Below are positions 53,463-62,544 of a stretch of 64,000 nucleotides of DNA, piece after piece; the stretch's first letter is position 1; each line of letters opens with the position of its first letter. The translations under genes were made by a program, and so were the position numbers. Below the pieces are notes generated by a model. That model was given only the letters and a program-made list of their open reading frames with translations, was not told the origin of the DNA and did no database searches. This stretch comes from Pseudomonadota bacterium (GTDB taxonomy: Bacteria > Pseudomonadota > Gammaproteobacteria > Burkholderiales > Rhodocyclaceae), in contig JAFEDK010000002.1 in assembly GCA_018241665.1 (NCBI GenBank), forward strand, positions 62,001 through 126,000, read 5' to 3'.

Positions 53463-54626
53463 ATGCTGGCGAGCGTGCTCCGGCTAATCCTGCTGAACGC
53501 CTGGCGGCATCGTCTGCGTTCGGTGCTTACCGTGCTGGGCATGGTGGTGGCGATCCTCGCCTTCGGGTTGCTCGGGACCGTCGTGGACGCCTGGTACGCC
53601 GGTGCCGACGCGGCTTCGGCCAAGCGCCTGGTGACACGCAGCTCGATCTCCCTGGTCTTTCCGCTGCCGCAGACCTACAAGGAGCGGATCCGCGCCGTCG
53701 ATGGTGTGCGGGCCTTGTCGTGGGCGAGCTGGTTCGGTGGCATCTACAAGGAGCCGAAGAATTTCTTTCCCCAGTTCGCGGTGGATGGGGAGAGCTATTT
53801 CCGCCTTTATCCCGAGTTCGTCCTGGACGAGGCCCAGTTGCAGGGCTTCCTGCGCGATCGCCGGGGCTGTGTCGTCGGGCGCAAGCTGGCCGAGACCTAC
53901 GGTTTCAGGGTCGGCGACACCCTGACCCTGAAGGGCACGATCTACCCGGGCAACTGGGATTTCGTCGTGAGGGGCATCTACGATGGAGCTCGGAAGGGGA
54001 CCGACCGCTCCCAGATGTTCTTCCACTGGACCTATCTGGACGAGACGATCAAGAAGCGGATGCCGGGGCGTGGCAATAACGTGGGGGTCTTCGTCGTCGA
54101 GGTGAGTTCGGCCGACCGGGTGGCCGAGGTGTCGCGGGCCATCGACGGGGAGTTCGCGAATTCCCGCGCCGAGACCCTGACCGAGACCGAGAAGGCCTTT
54201 CAGCTTGGTTTCGTGGCAATGACCGAGGCGATCGTGGTGGCGATCCGTATCGTGTCCTACCTGGTGATCTTCATCATCCTGGCGGTGATGGCCAACACGA
54301 TGGCGATGACGGTGCGGGAGCGGACCGCCGAGTACGCCACGCTGAAGGCGCTCGGGTTCCGGCCGTCCTTCGTCGGTGTGCTGATCCTGGGAGAGAGCCT
54401 GACGCTGTCCCTGGGCGGTGGGGCGATCGGCATCGTGCTGACCTTTCCGGTGGCTCATGCTTTCTCGGTGCAGATGGGAACGCTCTTCCCGGTCTTCAAT
54501 GTGTCCGAGCAGACCGTGCTGTTGCAGCTGGCCTGTGCCTGTGCAGTCGGCGTGGTGGCGGCCCTGCTGCCCATGCGGCGGGTCGCACGCCTGGCCATCG
54601 TCGATGGTCTGAGGGCCGTGGCATGA
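53463..54626 (+). CDS. FtsX-type ABC transporter permease (first of two)
   Basis: 387 residues. TM1 about 14-36 (SVLTVLGMVVAILAFGLLGT), a periplasmic domain to about 250, then FtsX-type helices with AMTVRERTAEYATLKALGFR (coupling region) and LGGGAIGIVL. The protein ends RRVARLAIVDGLRAVA, the usual permease tail. It resembles MacB/LolC-like permeases. Its stop overlaps the next permease start (ATGA). It should pair with the second permease and the ATPase at 52138. Confidence 0.92.
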   Translation: MLASVLRLILLNAWRHRLRSVLTVLGMVVAILAFGLLGTVVDAWYAGADAASAKRLVTRSSISLVFPLPQTYKERIRAVDGVRALSWASWFGGIYKEPKNFFPQFAVDGESYFRLYPEFVLDEAQLQGFLRDRRGCVVGRKLAETYGFRVGDTLTLKGTIYPGNWDFVVRGIYDGARKGTDRSQMFFHWTYLDETIKKRMPGRGNNVGVFVVEVSSADRVAEVSRAIDGEFANSRAETLTETEKAFQLGFVAMTEAIVVAIRIVSYLVIFIILAVMANTMAMTVRERTAEYATLKALGFRPSFVGVLILGESLTLSLGGGAIGIVLTFPVAHAFSVQMGTLFPVFNVSEQTVLLQLACACAVGVVAALLPMRRVARLAIVDGLRAVA

Positions 54627-55792
54627 AATCCATCCCGCTCTCCTACAGCCTGCGCAATCTGTGGGCGCGCCGCCTGACGACCCTGCTGACGGCGGGTGGC
54701 ATGGCTCTGGTGGTGTTCGTCTTCGCCACCGTGCTGATGCTTGGGCAGGGGCTCAAGGAGACCCTGGTGGATACCGGTCGTGCCGACAATGTGGTGGTGA
54801 TCCGCAAGGGTTCGGAGACCGAGGTGCAGAGCGTCGTCGAACGCAGCCAGGCCGCCCTGGTGGAAAGCCTGCCGCAGATCGTTCGGGGGGCAGGGGGGCA
54901 GCCCCTCGTGTCGAAGGAGACGGTGGTGCTGATCACCCTCGCCAAGCGGAGCGGTGGCAAACCAGCCAATGTGATCATCCGCGGCGTCGGGGAGGCGGGC
55001 ATGGTCTTGCGCCCCCAGTTGCAGATCGTGGAGGGGCGGATGTTCCGTCCGGGAAGCGAGGAGATTGTCGTTGGTAGCGGCATCTCCGGGCGCTTTCGCG
55101 GCGTGGGGCTGGGCGAGGCGGTGCGCTTCGGTGGCCGTGAGTGGCGGGTGGTCGGCATCTTCGACGCCGGCCGCAGTGGCTTCGATTCAGAAATCTGGGG
55201 GGACGTGGAGCAGTTGCTGCAGACCTTCCGCCGGCAGGCATTTTCGTCACTGCTGTTCCGCCTGGCCGACCCGGGGCGCTTCGCGGATGTGCGCCGGCAC
55301 CTCGACGGGGACCCCCGGCTGCTGCTGGAGGCGAAGCCGGAACGGACCTTCTATGCAGACCAGTCGGCCCTCCTGGCGAATTTCATCCGCATTCTGGGGC
55401 TGACCCTGTCGGTGATCTTCTCGGTCGGCGCGATCATCGGCGCCACCATCACGATGTACGCCGCGGTGGCCAGCCGGACAGCGGAGATCGGGACCTTGCG
55501 GGCGCTGGGCTTCCGGCGCTCCAGCGTGTTGCTGGCCTTCCTGGTCGAGAGTCTGTTGCTGTCCCTGCTGGGCGGTCTGGCGGGCCTGGCGGCGGCTTCG
55601 CTGATGCAGCTGTTCACCATTTCGACGATGAACTGGCAGTCTTTCTCGGAGCTGGCCTTCAGTTTCCGCCTGACGCCGTCCATCGCCGTCCGGACGCTGC
55701 TGTTCGCGCTGGGCATGGGCCTGATTGGTGGTTTGATGCCCGCCTTGCGGGCGGCGCGGATGAGCATCGTGAGCGCCCTGCGGGAGTCATGA
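54623..55792 (+). CDS. FtsX-type ABC transporter permease (second of two)
   Basis: 389 residues, paralogous to the preceding protein. TM1 about 14-38, a periplasmic MacB_PCD-like domain, then three C-terminal helices with SRTAEIGTLRALGFRRSSV and LLGGLAGLAAASLMQL. The tail is RAARMSIVSALRES. It starts MKSIPLSYSLRNL. The genetic unit adaptor-ATPase-two permeases resembles a heteromeric MacB/DevC-type exporter. The substrate is unknown. It is followed by 159 nt of non-coding DNA. Confidence 0.92.
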   Translation: MKSIPLSYSLRNLWARRLTTLLTAGGMALVVFVFATVLMLGQGLKETLVDTGRADNVVVIRKGSETEVQSVVERSQAALVESLPQIVRGAGGQPLVSKETVVLITLAKRSGGKPANVIIRGVGEAGMVLRPQLQIVEGRMFRPGSEEIVVGSGISGRFRGVGLGEAVRFGGREWRVVGIFDAGRSGFDSEIWGDVEQLLQTFRRQAFSSLLFRLADPGRFADVRRHLDGDPRLLLEAKPERTFYADQSALLANFIRILGLTLSVIFSVGAIIGATITMYAAVASRTAEIGTLRALGFRRSSVLLAFLVESLLLSLLGGLAGLAAASLMQLFTISTMNWQSFSELAFSFRLTPSIAVRTLLFALGMGLIGGLMPALRAARMSIVSALRES

Positions 55793-55951
55793 GCCGCGCC
55801 GCACCTTGCTCTGCGGGGTGTGAGCCAGTTCACGCCGGACGTTTGAAAGGGGGCATGTGTGCGGTGCACCGTGAACTTTTCGGCATTGCCCATTCCGGCC
55901 ACTGTTTACTCTTGAAGCGTCGGAGTAAGCGTAGTTGGACTGAGGTGCATC

Positions 55952-56434
55952 ATGCTCATCGTATTTATTGGTGGTTTCGGGATCTTCGCGCTGATGGTCA
56001 TCGCCATTCAGACTTGGCGCGAACGCAAGGCAGAGCAGAGGCGCCTGGCTGACGAGTGGAACACCCTGCTGACGCGGATGTTCACGGCCCAGGCCATGGG
56101 GCATCATCGGATCGTGCGCGAACAGGTTCTGCAGTCCTGCAGGGGCCTCGACCAGGGGCTGGTGCCGGCGTCGCAGGTGCCGCACCTGAAGGCGCGCCTG
56201 GCCAGTCTGCTGGTGCAGGACCCGGTTTATCCCGCGGTGCTGCAGGAAATCCGCAGTGCCTGCTCGGCCCAGCTTGAAGTGAGCGAGTTCACTCTGGCGG
56301 TGAGCCTGCGCGAATTCCTCATCGAGGATATCCGTCAGTGCCTGGTGCTTGCCGAAGCCTTCGGGCAGGTTCAGCGCCGGGGGGAACAGGGCGATACCCG
56401 GGTGGCGGCGAACTTCCACCACGCGGCCCTGTAA
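55952..56434 (+). CDS. membrane-anchored protein of unknown function
   Basis: 160 residues: an N-terminal hydrophobic segment (MLIVFIGGFGIFALMVIAI) followed by a cytoplasmic alpha-helical region rich in Arg, Glu, Leu and Gln (RERKAEQRRLADEWNTLLTR, and later REFLIEDIRQCLVLAEAFGQ). No family motif is recognised. The promoter region upstream (55793-55951) shows nothing clear. A strong bidirectional terminator follows immediately. It converges on panC. Possibly a coiled-coil membrane-associated factor. Confidence 0.7.
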   Translation: MLIVFIGGFGIFALMVIAIQTWRERKAEQRRLADEWNTLLTRMFTAQAMGHHRIVREQVLQSCRGLDQGLVPASQVPHLKARLASLLVQDPVYPAVLQEIRSACSAQLEVSEFTLAVSLREFLIEDIRQCLVLAEAFGQVQRRGEQGDTRVAANFHHAAL

Positions 56435-56439
56435 AAGGG

Positions 56440-56469
56440 AAAGGCGGCCAGTGCGGGCCGCCTTTTTTT
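56440..56469. terminator. bidirectional intrinsic terminator
   Basis: AAAGGCGGCC (56440-56449) and GGCCGCCTTT (56456-56465) form a 10-bp perfect stem with a 6-nt loop. The plus-strand product runs into seven T (56463-56469). It separates the convergent unknown gene (ending 56434) and panC (ending 56474) and probably stops both. Confidence 0.85.
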
Positions 56470-56473
56470 ACGT

Positions 56474-57310
<837 letters not shown>

Positions 57311-58129
57311 TCAGTAGCTGTGTTCGGGGCCAGGGAAACGGCCTGCCTTGACGTCGGTGACGTAGCGGCCGACCGCGTCGTCGATGCTCGCGGCGCCTTC
57401 CATGAAGTTCTTGGCGAAACGTGGGCGCTTGCCGTGGAAGACCCCCAGCAGGTCGTGCAGGACCAGCACCTGGCCGTGACAGTCCACGCCGGCACCGATG
57501 CCGATGGTCGCCATCGACGTCAGACTCGCGGTGACATCGGCAGCAAGGGTCGAGGGCACCATTTCGAGCACGACCATTGCCGCACCGGCTTGTTCGAGGG
57601 CCAGTGCATCGGCCTTGAGGGTCGCCGCGGCTTCCTCGCTGCGGCCCTGCACGCGGTAGCCGCCGAGCTGATGAACGGATTGCGGCGTGAGGCCGATATG
57701 GGCGCATACCGGCACGCCCCGTTCGACCAGGAAACGCACTGTCTCGGCCATGAAGGCACCGCCTTCAAGTTTGACCATCTGCGCGCCGGCGGCCATCAGG
57801 CGGGCCGAGTTGCGCATCGCCTGGGCGGGGCTCTCGGTGTAGCTGCCGAAGGGCAGGTCGGTGACGATCAGTGGGCGGCTGCTGCCGCGGGCGACACATT
57901 CGGTGTGATAGACCATGTGCTCCATGGTTACCGGCAATGTGGTCTTCTGCCCCTGCAGCACGTTGCCAAGGGAGTCGCCAATCAGGATCACGTCCACGCC
58001 ATTGCGCTCCAGCAGTGCTGCGAAGCTGGCGTCGTAGCCGGTGAGCATGGTGATCTTGCGGCCCTCGGCGCGCATCTTGCCGAGTTCGAAAAGGGTTACG
58101 GGTTTGTCGTTTTCTTGTAGATAGCTCAT
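57311..58129 (-). CDS. panB: 3-methyl-2-oxobutanoate hydroxymethyltransferase
   Basis: First committed pantothenate step: hydroxymethylates ketoisovalerate using methylene-tetrahydrofolate. 272 residues. [59 protein letters not shown] and [20 protein letters not shown] are diagnostic. The folate it needs links to folK upstream in the cluster. The 111-nt leader holds a 7-bp hairpin and an 8-G tract. Confidence 0.97.
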   Translation of the reverse strand: MSYLQENDKPVTLFELGKMRAEGRKITMLTGYDASFAALLERNGVDVILIGDSLGNVLQGQKTTLPVTMEHMVYHTECVARGSSRPLIVTDLPFGSYTESPAQAMRNSARLMAAGAQMVKLEGGAFMAETVRFLVERGVPVCAHIGLTPQSVHQLGGYRVQGRSEEAAATLKADALALEQAGAAMVVLEMVPSTLAADVTASLTSMATIGIGAGVDCHGQVLVLHDLLGVFHGKRPRFAKNFMEGAASIDDAVGRYVTDVKAGRFPGPEHSY

Positions 58130-58164
58130 GGCAGGTCCTCCTCGCGGCGGCTGTTAACCCCAAT

Positions 58165-58181
58165 CTTGTGCAGGGCACAAG
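58165..58181. repeat. hairpin upstream of panB
   Basis: CTTGTGC-AGG-GCACAAG, a perfect 7-bp stem with 3-nt loop, 36 nt upstream of the panB start, followed on the plus strand by a tract of eight G (58183-58190). No U-tract on either side, so a regulatory hairpin or operator is likelier than a terminator. Confidence 0.45.
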
Positions 58182-58240
58182 AGGGGGGGGCGGCAGCAAA
58201 GAAAGCTAAAGAAAGCGTAAGGCGGGTATGGGGCGCGGGA

Positions 58241-58879
58241 TCAGCCCGAGTAGCCGAAGAATTCCCGGTAGCTGCGCATGGCGAGCAGGCGGGAGTACAG
58301 CAGTTCGAAGTCTTCCGCCTTGTCCACCGGGTTGAGGGACTCGGCATTGACGATGAACAGTGGCGCGGCGTCGTAGTGGTGGAAGAAATCTGCGTAGCGC
58401 CGGGCAACCCGTTCGACGTAAGCCTCGCTGAGCTTGCGCTCGGATTCCACGCCACGCTTGCGCACCCGTTCGACCAGCACTTCGGGCTGGGCCTGCAGGT
58501 AGATCACCAGGTCGGGCTTGCGGACAGTCGGCTTGAGACGGGCGTAGAGTTGCCGGTAGAGATGCAGTTCGTCCTCGGCCAGGGTGAGCTCGGCGAACAG
58601 CGGGTCCTTGTCGATCAGGAAGTCGGATACCACCCGGCGCTGGGGGTTGTGTTCGTGGCTGAAGCTGGCGAGTTGTTCGCTGCGCTGGAACAGGAAGGCG
58701 ATCTGTGTCGGCAGGCCCCAGCGTTCCATGTTCTGGTAGAAGCGCCCGAGAAAGGGATTGGCGGCCGGATTTTCGAGCAGCAAATCTGCGCTCAGGCGGT
58801 CGGCCAGGCGCCGGGCGAGGGTGGTCTTGCCCGCGCCGATGGGGCCTTCGACAACGATGTAGCGCGCTTTTTCGAGCAT
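58241..58879 (-). CDS. deoxynucleoside kinase (dGK/dAK-type)
   Basis: Phosphorylates deoxyribonucleosides for salvage. 212 residues. P-loop VVEGPIGAGKTTLARRL (about 9-25), VSDFLIDKDPLFAELTL, PDLVIYLQAQPEVLVERVRKR with the LID arginines. It fits the Bacillus dGK/dCK-like family. Between folK/pcnB and panBC in many betaproteobacteria. Specific nucleoside not known. Confidence 0.92.
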   Translation of the reverse strand: MLEKARYIVVEGPIGAGKTTLARRLADRLSADLLLENPAANPFLGRFYQNMERWGLPTQIAFLFQRSEQLASFSHEHNPQRRVVSDFLIDKDPLFAELTLAEDELHLYRQLYARLKPTVRKPDLVIYLQAQPEVLVERVRKRGVESERKLSEAYVERVARRYADFFHHYDAAPLFIVNAESLNPVDKAEDFELLYSRLLAMRSYREFFGYSG

Positions 58880-58894
58880 GGATTGCTCCGCCTT

Positions 58895-59236
58895 TCAGGC
58901 CCGGAAAATGAAGTAAACAGCCCCTAGGATACACAGGGCGGCCCACAGATAGTCAAGTTTGAGGGGCTGCTGCATGTAGAACAGGGCAAAGGGAACGAAC
59001 ACCGTGAGGGTGATCGCCTCCTGCATGATCTTCAGTTGGGCGAGATTGAACTCCTGCGCGCCGATGCGGTTGGCTGGGACCTGAAGCAGGTATTCGAACA
59101 GCGCGATGCCCCAGCTGATGAAGGCCGCCACGTACCAGGGTGCGGTGGCGAGATTCTTCAGGTGGCCGTACCACGCGAAGGTCATGAAGATGTTGGAGGC
59201 CGACAGCAGCAGTGCGGTCTGGATCCAGATCGGCAT
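58895..59236 (-). CDS. DUF486 / DMT-superfamily small membrane protein
   Basis: 113 residues, four predicted helices (SASNIFMTFAWYGHLKNL, WYVAAFISWGIALFEYLLQ, LTVFVPFALFYMQQPL, LWAALCILGAVYFIF). Matches the DUF486 family; the function is unknown but the fold is that of small drug/metabolite transporters. It starts immediately after the folK stop (59237) and lies 15 nt before the deoxynucleoside kinase gene, so it belongs to the same transcript. Confidence 0.9.
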   Translation of the reverse strand: MPIWIQTALLLSASNIFMTFAWYGHLKNLATAPWYVAAFISWGIALFEYLLQVPANRIGAQEFNLAQLKIMQEAITLTVFVPFALFYMQQPLKLDYLWAALCILGAVYFIFRA

Positions 59237-59737
59237 TTAGAGGGGCTCGGTGCGGGTAATGGCCTGGTCCGCGACGGCCGGCAGGAAATTCCGGCCCTGG
59301 CCGAGGGCCGGCAGGGCGATGTCCGGCGCGACTTCCAGCAGCGGGAGCAGCACGAAGGCGCGCTCATGCATGCGTGGGTGGGGCAGGGTGAGTTCCGCGT
59401 CCTGCATCTGCAGTTCGCCATACAGCAGCAGGTCCAGGTCCAGCGTGCGCGGTGCATTGGCTACGCTGCGCACGCGGCCGTGACGGGCCTCGATGGCAAG
59501 CAGCTGGCGCAGCAGCGCCAGCGCCGGCAGTTCGGTGTTCACCGCTACCACCGCGTTGATGAAGTCGGGCTGGTCGAGCAGGCCGACCGGCGCACTGCGG
59601 TACAAGGACGAGCGGGCCACGACCCGGGTACCGGGGAGCGCGTCGAGGTCATCGACGGCTGCCCGCAGATGTTTGACCGGCTCACCGATGTTGGCGCCGA
59701 GCGCCACATAGGCGCGAGTGACAGCCACGTCGCTCAT
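59237..59737 (-). CDS. folK: 2-amino-4-hydroxy-6-hydroxymethyldihydropteridine pyrophosphokinase
   Basis: Transfers pyrophosphate from ATP to the pterin, an early folate step. 166 residues. YVALGANIGEPVKHLRAA at the N-terminus, SSLYRSAPVGLLDQPDFINAV, and APRTLDLDLLLYGELQM with the metal-binding aspartates, then LPHPRMHERAFVLLPLLEVA. All key residues seem intact. The start ATG 59737 overlaps the pcnB stop (ATGA), the widespread pcnB-folK pairing. Confidence 0.97.
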   Translation of the reverse strand: MSDVAVTRAYVALGANIGEPVKHLRAAVDDLDALPGTRVVARSSLYRSAPVGLLDQPDFINAVVAVNTELPALALLRQLLAIEARHGRVRSVANAPRTLDLDLLLYGELQMQDAELTLPHPRMHERAFVLLPLLEVAPDIALPALGQGRNFLPAVADQAITRTEPL

Positions 59738-61068
59738 TCTGCCGACGGCGCCCCGGCCGGCTTCTTGCGACGCCGGCGCTTGCGGGCGGCACCACTCTTG
59801 TCGGGTACCAGCATGCCTTCCCGGGCGTCCGGGTTGGCGTCGGCAAAGGCATCCCACCAGTCGGGCAGCTCCATTGGGAGCTCACCGGACTGGGCGCGCA
59901 GGCGCAGGAAATCCCAGCCAGCCCGGTAACGCGGCTGCTCAAGGAGTCGGTACGGGGTCTTGCCGGCGCGCTTCTCGAAGCGCGGCTGCAGGGCCCAGAT
60001 TTCCTTGATGTCGCCAACGATGCGGCGGGTGATCGCGAGCTTGCCGGATTGCCGGTCGAGGACGGCGTCCATTGCCTCGAAGAGGGCGGGCTGGGAGTGC
60101 TCGCCCTTTTCCTTGCGTGCTTCCCAGTCGGCCAGCACTTCGTGCCACAGCAGGGTGGCGAACAGGAAGCCGGGCGACACGGGCTTGCCCTGGCGAACCC
60201 GTTCGTCGGTGTTCTCGAGGGACAGCCAGACGAAGCGCTCGCCCAGCGGTTGTTCGAGGATCACGTCGAGCAGCGGCAACAGGCCGTGGTGCAGGCCTTC
60301 CTCGCGCAGCTGGCGCAGGCATTTGACCGCGTGGCCGGACATTAGCAGCTTGAGCATCTCGTCGAACAGTCGTGCCGGCGGCACGTTTTCGAGAAGGCTG
60401 GCCATGTCGCGGATCGGCGCGCGCGCCGCCGGATCGATGGTCAGGCCCAGCTTGGCGCCGAGCCGGGCGGCACGCAGCATCCGCACCGGATCTTCGCGAT
60501 AGCGCACGCGGGGTTCGCCGATCATCCGCAGGGTCTTCTGCTGCAGGTCGGCGACGCCGTGGTGGTAGTCCACCACCGTTTCGTCGGAGGGGTTGTAGTA
60601 CAGCGCGTTGACCGTGAAGTCGCGGCGGGTGGCATCCTCGGCCATCGAACCGAACACGTTGTCGCGCAGCACGCGGCCGTGTTCGTCGGTCTCGGCGGAC
60701 TCGGCATCCTGCATCGCGCGGAAGGTGGATACCTCGATGGTCTCCGGGCCACTCATCACATGGACGATCTTGAAGCGGCGGCCGATGATGCGGGAGCGGC
60801 GGAACAGCGCGCGGACCTCTTCGGGGGTAGCGCTGGTGGCGACGTCGAAATCCTTGGGGGTATGGCCGACGATGATGTCGCGAACCGCGCCGCCGACGAC
60901 GTAGGCCTTGTGGCCGTTTTCCTGGAGCACTGCGCAGACCTTGTTGGCTGCGGGGGAAATTTGCTCCCGGCGGACTCCGTGGCGACTGACGGGGATGACC
61001 GCGGGTTCGGGCAGGGCGTTGGCAGGTGCGGCGCGGCGAAACACTCGGCGCAGCAATTTGCGGATCAT
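59734..61068 (-). CDS. pcnB: poly(A) polymerase I
   Basis: Adds poly(A) tails to RNA, marking it for decay. About 444 residues. VVGGAVRDIIVGHTPKDFDV is the nucleotidyltransferase motif with the catalytic aspartates, and GRRFKIVHVMSG, TRRDFTVNALYYNP and REDPVRMLRAARLGAKLG follow the PcnB/CCA class II pattern. The C-terminus is very basic (ARKRRRRKKPAG), typical of PAP. I place the start at 61068; an in-frame ATG at 61104 is possible. Neither has a convincing ribosome-binding site. Confidence 0.93.
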   Translation of the reverse strand: MIRKLLRRVFRRAAPANALPEPAVIPVSRHGVRREQISPAANKVCAVLQENGHKAYVVGGAVRDIIVGHTPKDFDVATSATPEEVRALFRRSRIIGRRFKIVHVMSGPETIEVSTFRAMQDAESAETDEHGRVLRDNVFGSMAEDATRRDFTVNALYYNPSDETVVDYHHGVADLQQKTLRMIGEPRVRYREDPVRMLRAARLGAKLGLTIDPAARAPIRDMASLLENVPPARLFDEMLKLLMSGHAVKCLRQLREEGLHHGLLPLLDVILEQPLGERFVWLSLENTDERVRQGKPVSPGFLFATLLWHEVLADWEARKEKGEHSQPALFEAMDAVLDRQSGKLAITRRIVGDIKEIWALQPRFEKRAGKTPYRLLEQPRYRAGWDFLRLRAQSGELPMELPDWWDAFADANPDAREGMLVPDKSGAARKRRRRKKPAGAPSAE

Positions 61069-61204
61069 TGGCGGGGCTTGGATTATTGGGATCAAGTCAC
61101 GCATGATAACCCATCAGGCGGCCGCCTTTGGCTTCTGCGGCTGCCCTCCCGTCCAATCAAGCCAAGATCCGGACGCAATTTTCACCCGCTGGAGGCTTAC
61201 GCCG

Positions 61205-61975
61205 ATGTTGCGCTTCTCTGCCAACCTGTCTTTCCTGTTTCTAGACAAGCCTTTTCTCGATCGTTTCGCGGCTGCGGCGGAAAGCGGTTTCAAGGGGGTT
61301 GAGTTCCATTTCCCCTATGCCTTTCCCCTTGATGAGGTGGCGGACGCCGCCCGGCGTGCGGCGGTGGAGGTGGTGCTGTTCAATTTTCCGGCCGGAGACT
61401 GGGCTGCCGGCGAGCGGGGGATTGCCTGCCTGCCGGAGCGGTTGGGCGAGTTCCGCGATGGCGTGCTCGAAGCGGCGCGTTACGCCGAGGGCCTGAACTG
61501 CTCGCGCATCAATTGCCTCGCCGGTCTCAGGCCGCCCGGCAGCGACGAAGCCGTGCTGTGCGCAACCCTGGTGGATAACCTCCGCTTTGCAGCCGACACC
61601 TTGGCGCCAGTCCAGCGCCAGGTGCTGATGGAGCCGCTCAACAGCCGTGATACGCCGGGTTTTCTGGTGGACCGGACCGTGCCGGCGCTGGCGCTGCTGG
61701 ATGAGGCTGCACGGCCGAATCTGTTTCTGCAGTACGATATCTACCATGCTCAAGTCATGGAGGGTGATCTCGCCCGGACACTGGGCTCCTACTTGCCACG
61801 CATTGGCCATATCCAGCTGGCGGATAATCCAGGGCGGCACCAGCCGGGCACGGGCGAGATCAACTTCCCTTTCCTGTTCAAGCACCTGAGAGCACTGGGC
61901 TATGGCGGGTGGATCGGTTGCGAGTATGTGCCGAGCGGGCCGACCGAGGACTCTTTCGGATGGATGGGCGCCTGA
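61205..61975 (+). CDS. hyi: hydroxypyruvate isomerase-family protein (Hyi/OtnI-like)
   Basis: TIM-barrel isomerase, 256 residues, cytoplasmic. LRFSANLSFLFLDKPFLDRF at the N-terminus, FKGVEFHFPYAFPLDEV, MEPLNSRDTPGFLV (Glu metal ligand), YDIYHAQVMEGDL and HIQLADNPGRHQPGTGEIN (His and Asp ligands), and GCEYVPSG. The metal ligands expected for hydroxypyruvate or 2-oxo-tetronate isomerase are present. GGAGG at 61191-61195 supports the ATG. The usual partners (tartronate semialdehyde reductase, glyoxylate carboligase) are not adjacent, so the pathway is uncertain. Divergent from pcnB. Confidence 0.88.
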   Translation: MLRFSANLSFLFLDKPFLDRFAAAAESGFKGVEFHFPYAFPLDEVADAARRAAVEVVLFNFPAGDWAAGERGIACLPERLGEFRDGVLEAARYAEGLNCSRINCLAGLRPPGSDEAVLCATLVDNLRFAADTLAPVQRQVLMEPLNSRDTPGFLVDRTVPALALLDEAARPNLFLQYDIYHAQVMEGDLARTLGSYLPRIGHIQLADNPGRHQPGTGEINFPFLFKHLRALGYGGWIGCEYVPSGPTEDSFGWMGA

Positions 61976-62094
61976 GTCCTTTAAGAGGCGTCCGTGCGCT
62001 GTGCAAGGCCGTTGCCGGCGAGCGGCCCGGCTGTGAGGGCAGGGCTGATCCTTGCCCCTAGTGGCCGCCGTCGCTCATTGTTGGGGGTAGCACC

Positions 62095-62238
62095 ATGGAA
62101 ATTTCGGAAGGCTGGTTGCAGTTCCTGTTCGTGGCGGCTCCTGTGCTGTCGCTGCTTGGCACCTGGATGGGCTTGAGGTCGGCGGGGCGCTTCGCCGAGC
62201 GACGGCGGGAACCGGAGAGCCGCCGCGACGGTCGGTAG
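62095..62238 (+). CDS. possible 47-residue membrane protein
   Basis: Short ORF encoding one hydrophobic helix (WLQFLFVAAPVLSLLGTW, about residues 7-24) followed by a basic, charged tail. A GGGGG stretch 7 nt upstream could serve as a weak ribosome site. It lies 119 nt after hyi on the same strand. No homologue is recognised. It could be a real small membrane protein or a chance ORF. Confidence 0.45.
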   Translation: MEISEGWLQFLFVAAPVLSLLGTWMGLRSAGRFAERRREPESRRDGR

Positions 62239-62544
62239 CGGGGCGGGCAACTGGCACCGAGGGGGGCGGTGGTCCGTCGAGAATTTCTTGGTGTTGGCTG
62301 GAGGGGGCGAGAGGGAGCCTGGAATGAGGTAGGAAATACCCGTTCAACATCGATGCCGCAATGATGAATATGTCACGAGTGCGTTCTGAAAGATTGTGTT
62401 GGGGCCGAGGGTTTAGCCGGCATATTTTGAATTAACGGTTAATATTAAGAAATTGAAAATCGTCGTCTATCCCCGGCCGGGTAGCGCCGGAAATTTGAAT
62501 GCGCAGACGCCAGTGACGACTTACCAGCCATTGTTGCCCGCCTT
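62239..62544. other. 306-nt intergenic region upstream of the PP2C gene
   Basis: No gene is evident. The right half is unusually AT-rich for this window and contains the perfect inverted repeat ATTAAC-G-GTTAAT (62431-62443) followed by further AT-rich sequence (ATATTAAGAAATTG). This is the likely control region of the phosphatase gene. I see no clean -35/-10 pair and no terminator for the upstream gene. Confidence 0.6.
62431..62443. promoter_or_regulatory. palindrome upstream of the PP2C phosphatase gene
   Basis: ATTAAC-G-GTTAAT, perfect 6-bp arms, about 100 nt upstream of the PP2C start codon. Candidate operator or curvature-associated site; no regulator identified. Confidence 0.4.

Noticed and set aside
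60908-61204. Upstream extension of the hydroxypyruvate-isomerase gene
   Set aside because: Would overlap pcnB antisense; the family N-terminus and the ribosome-binding site place the start at 61205.
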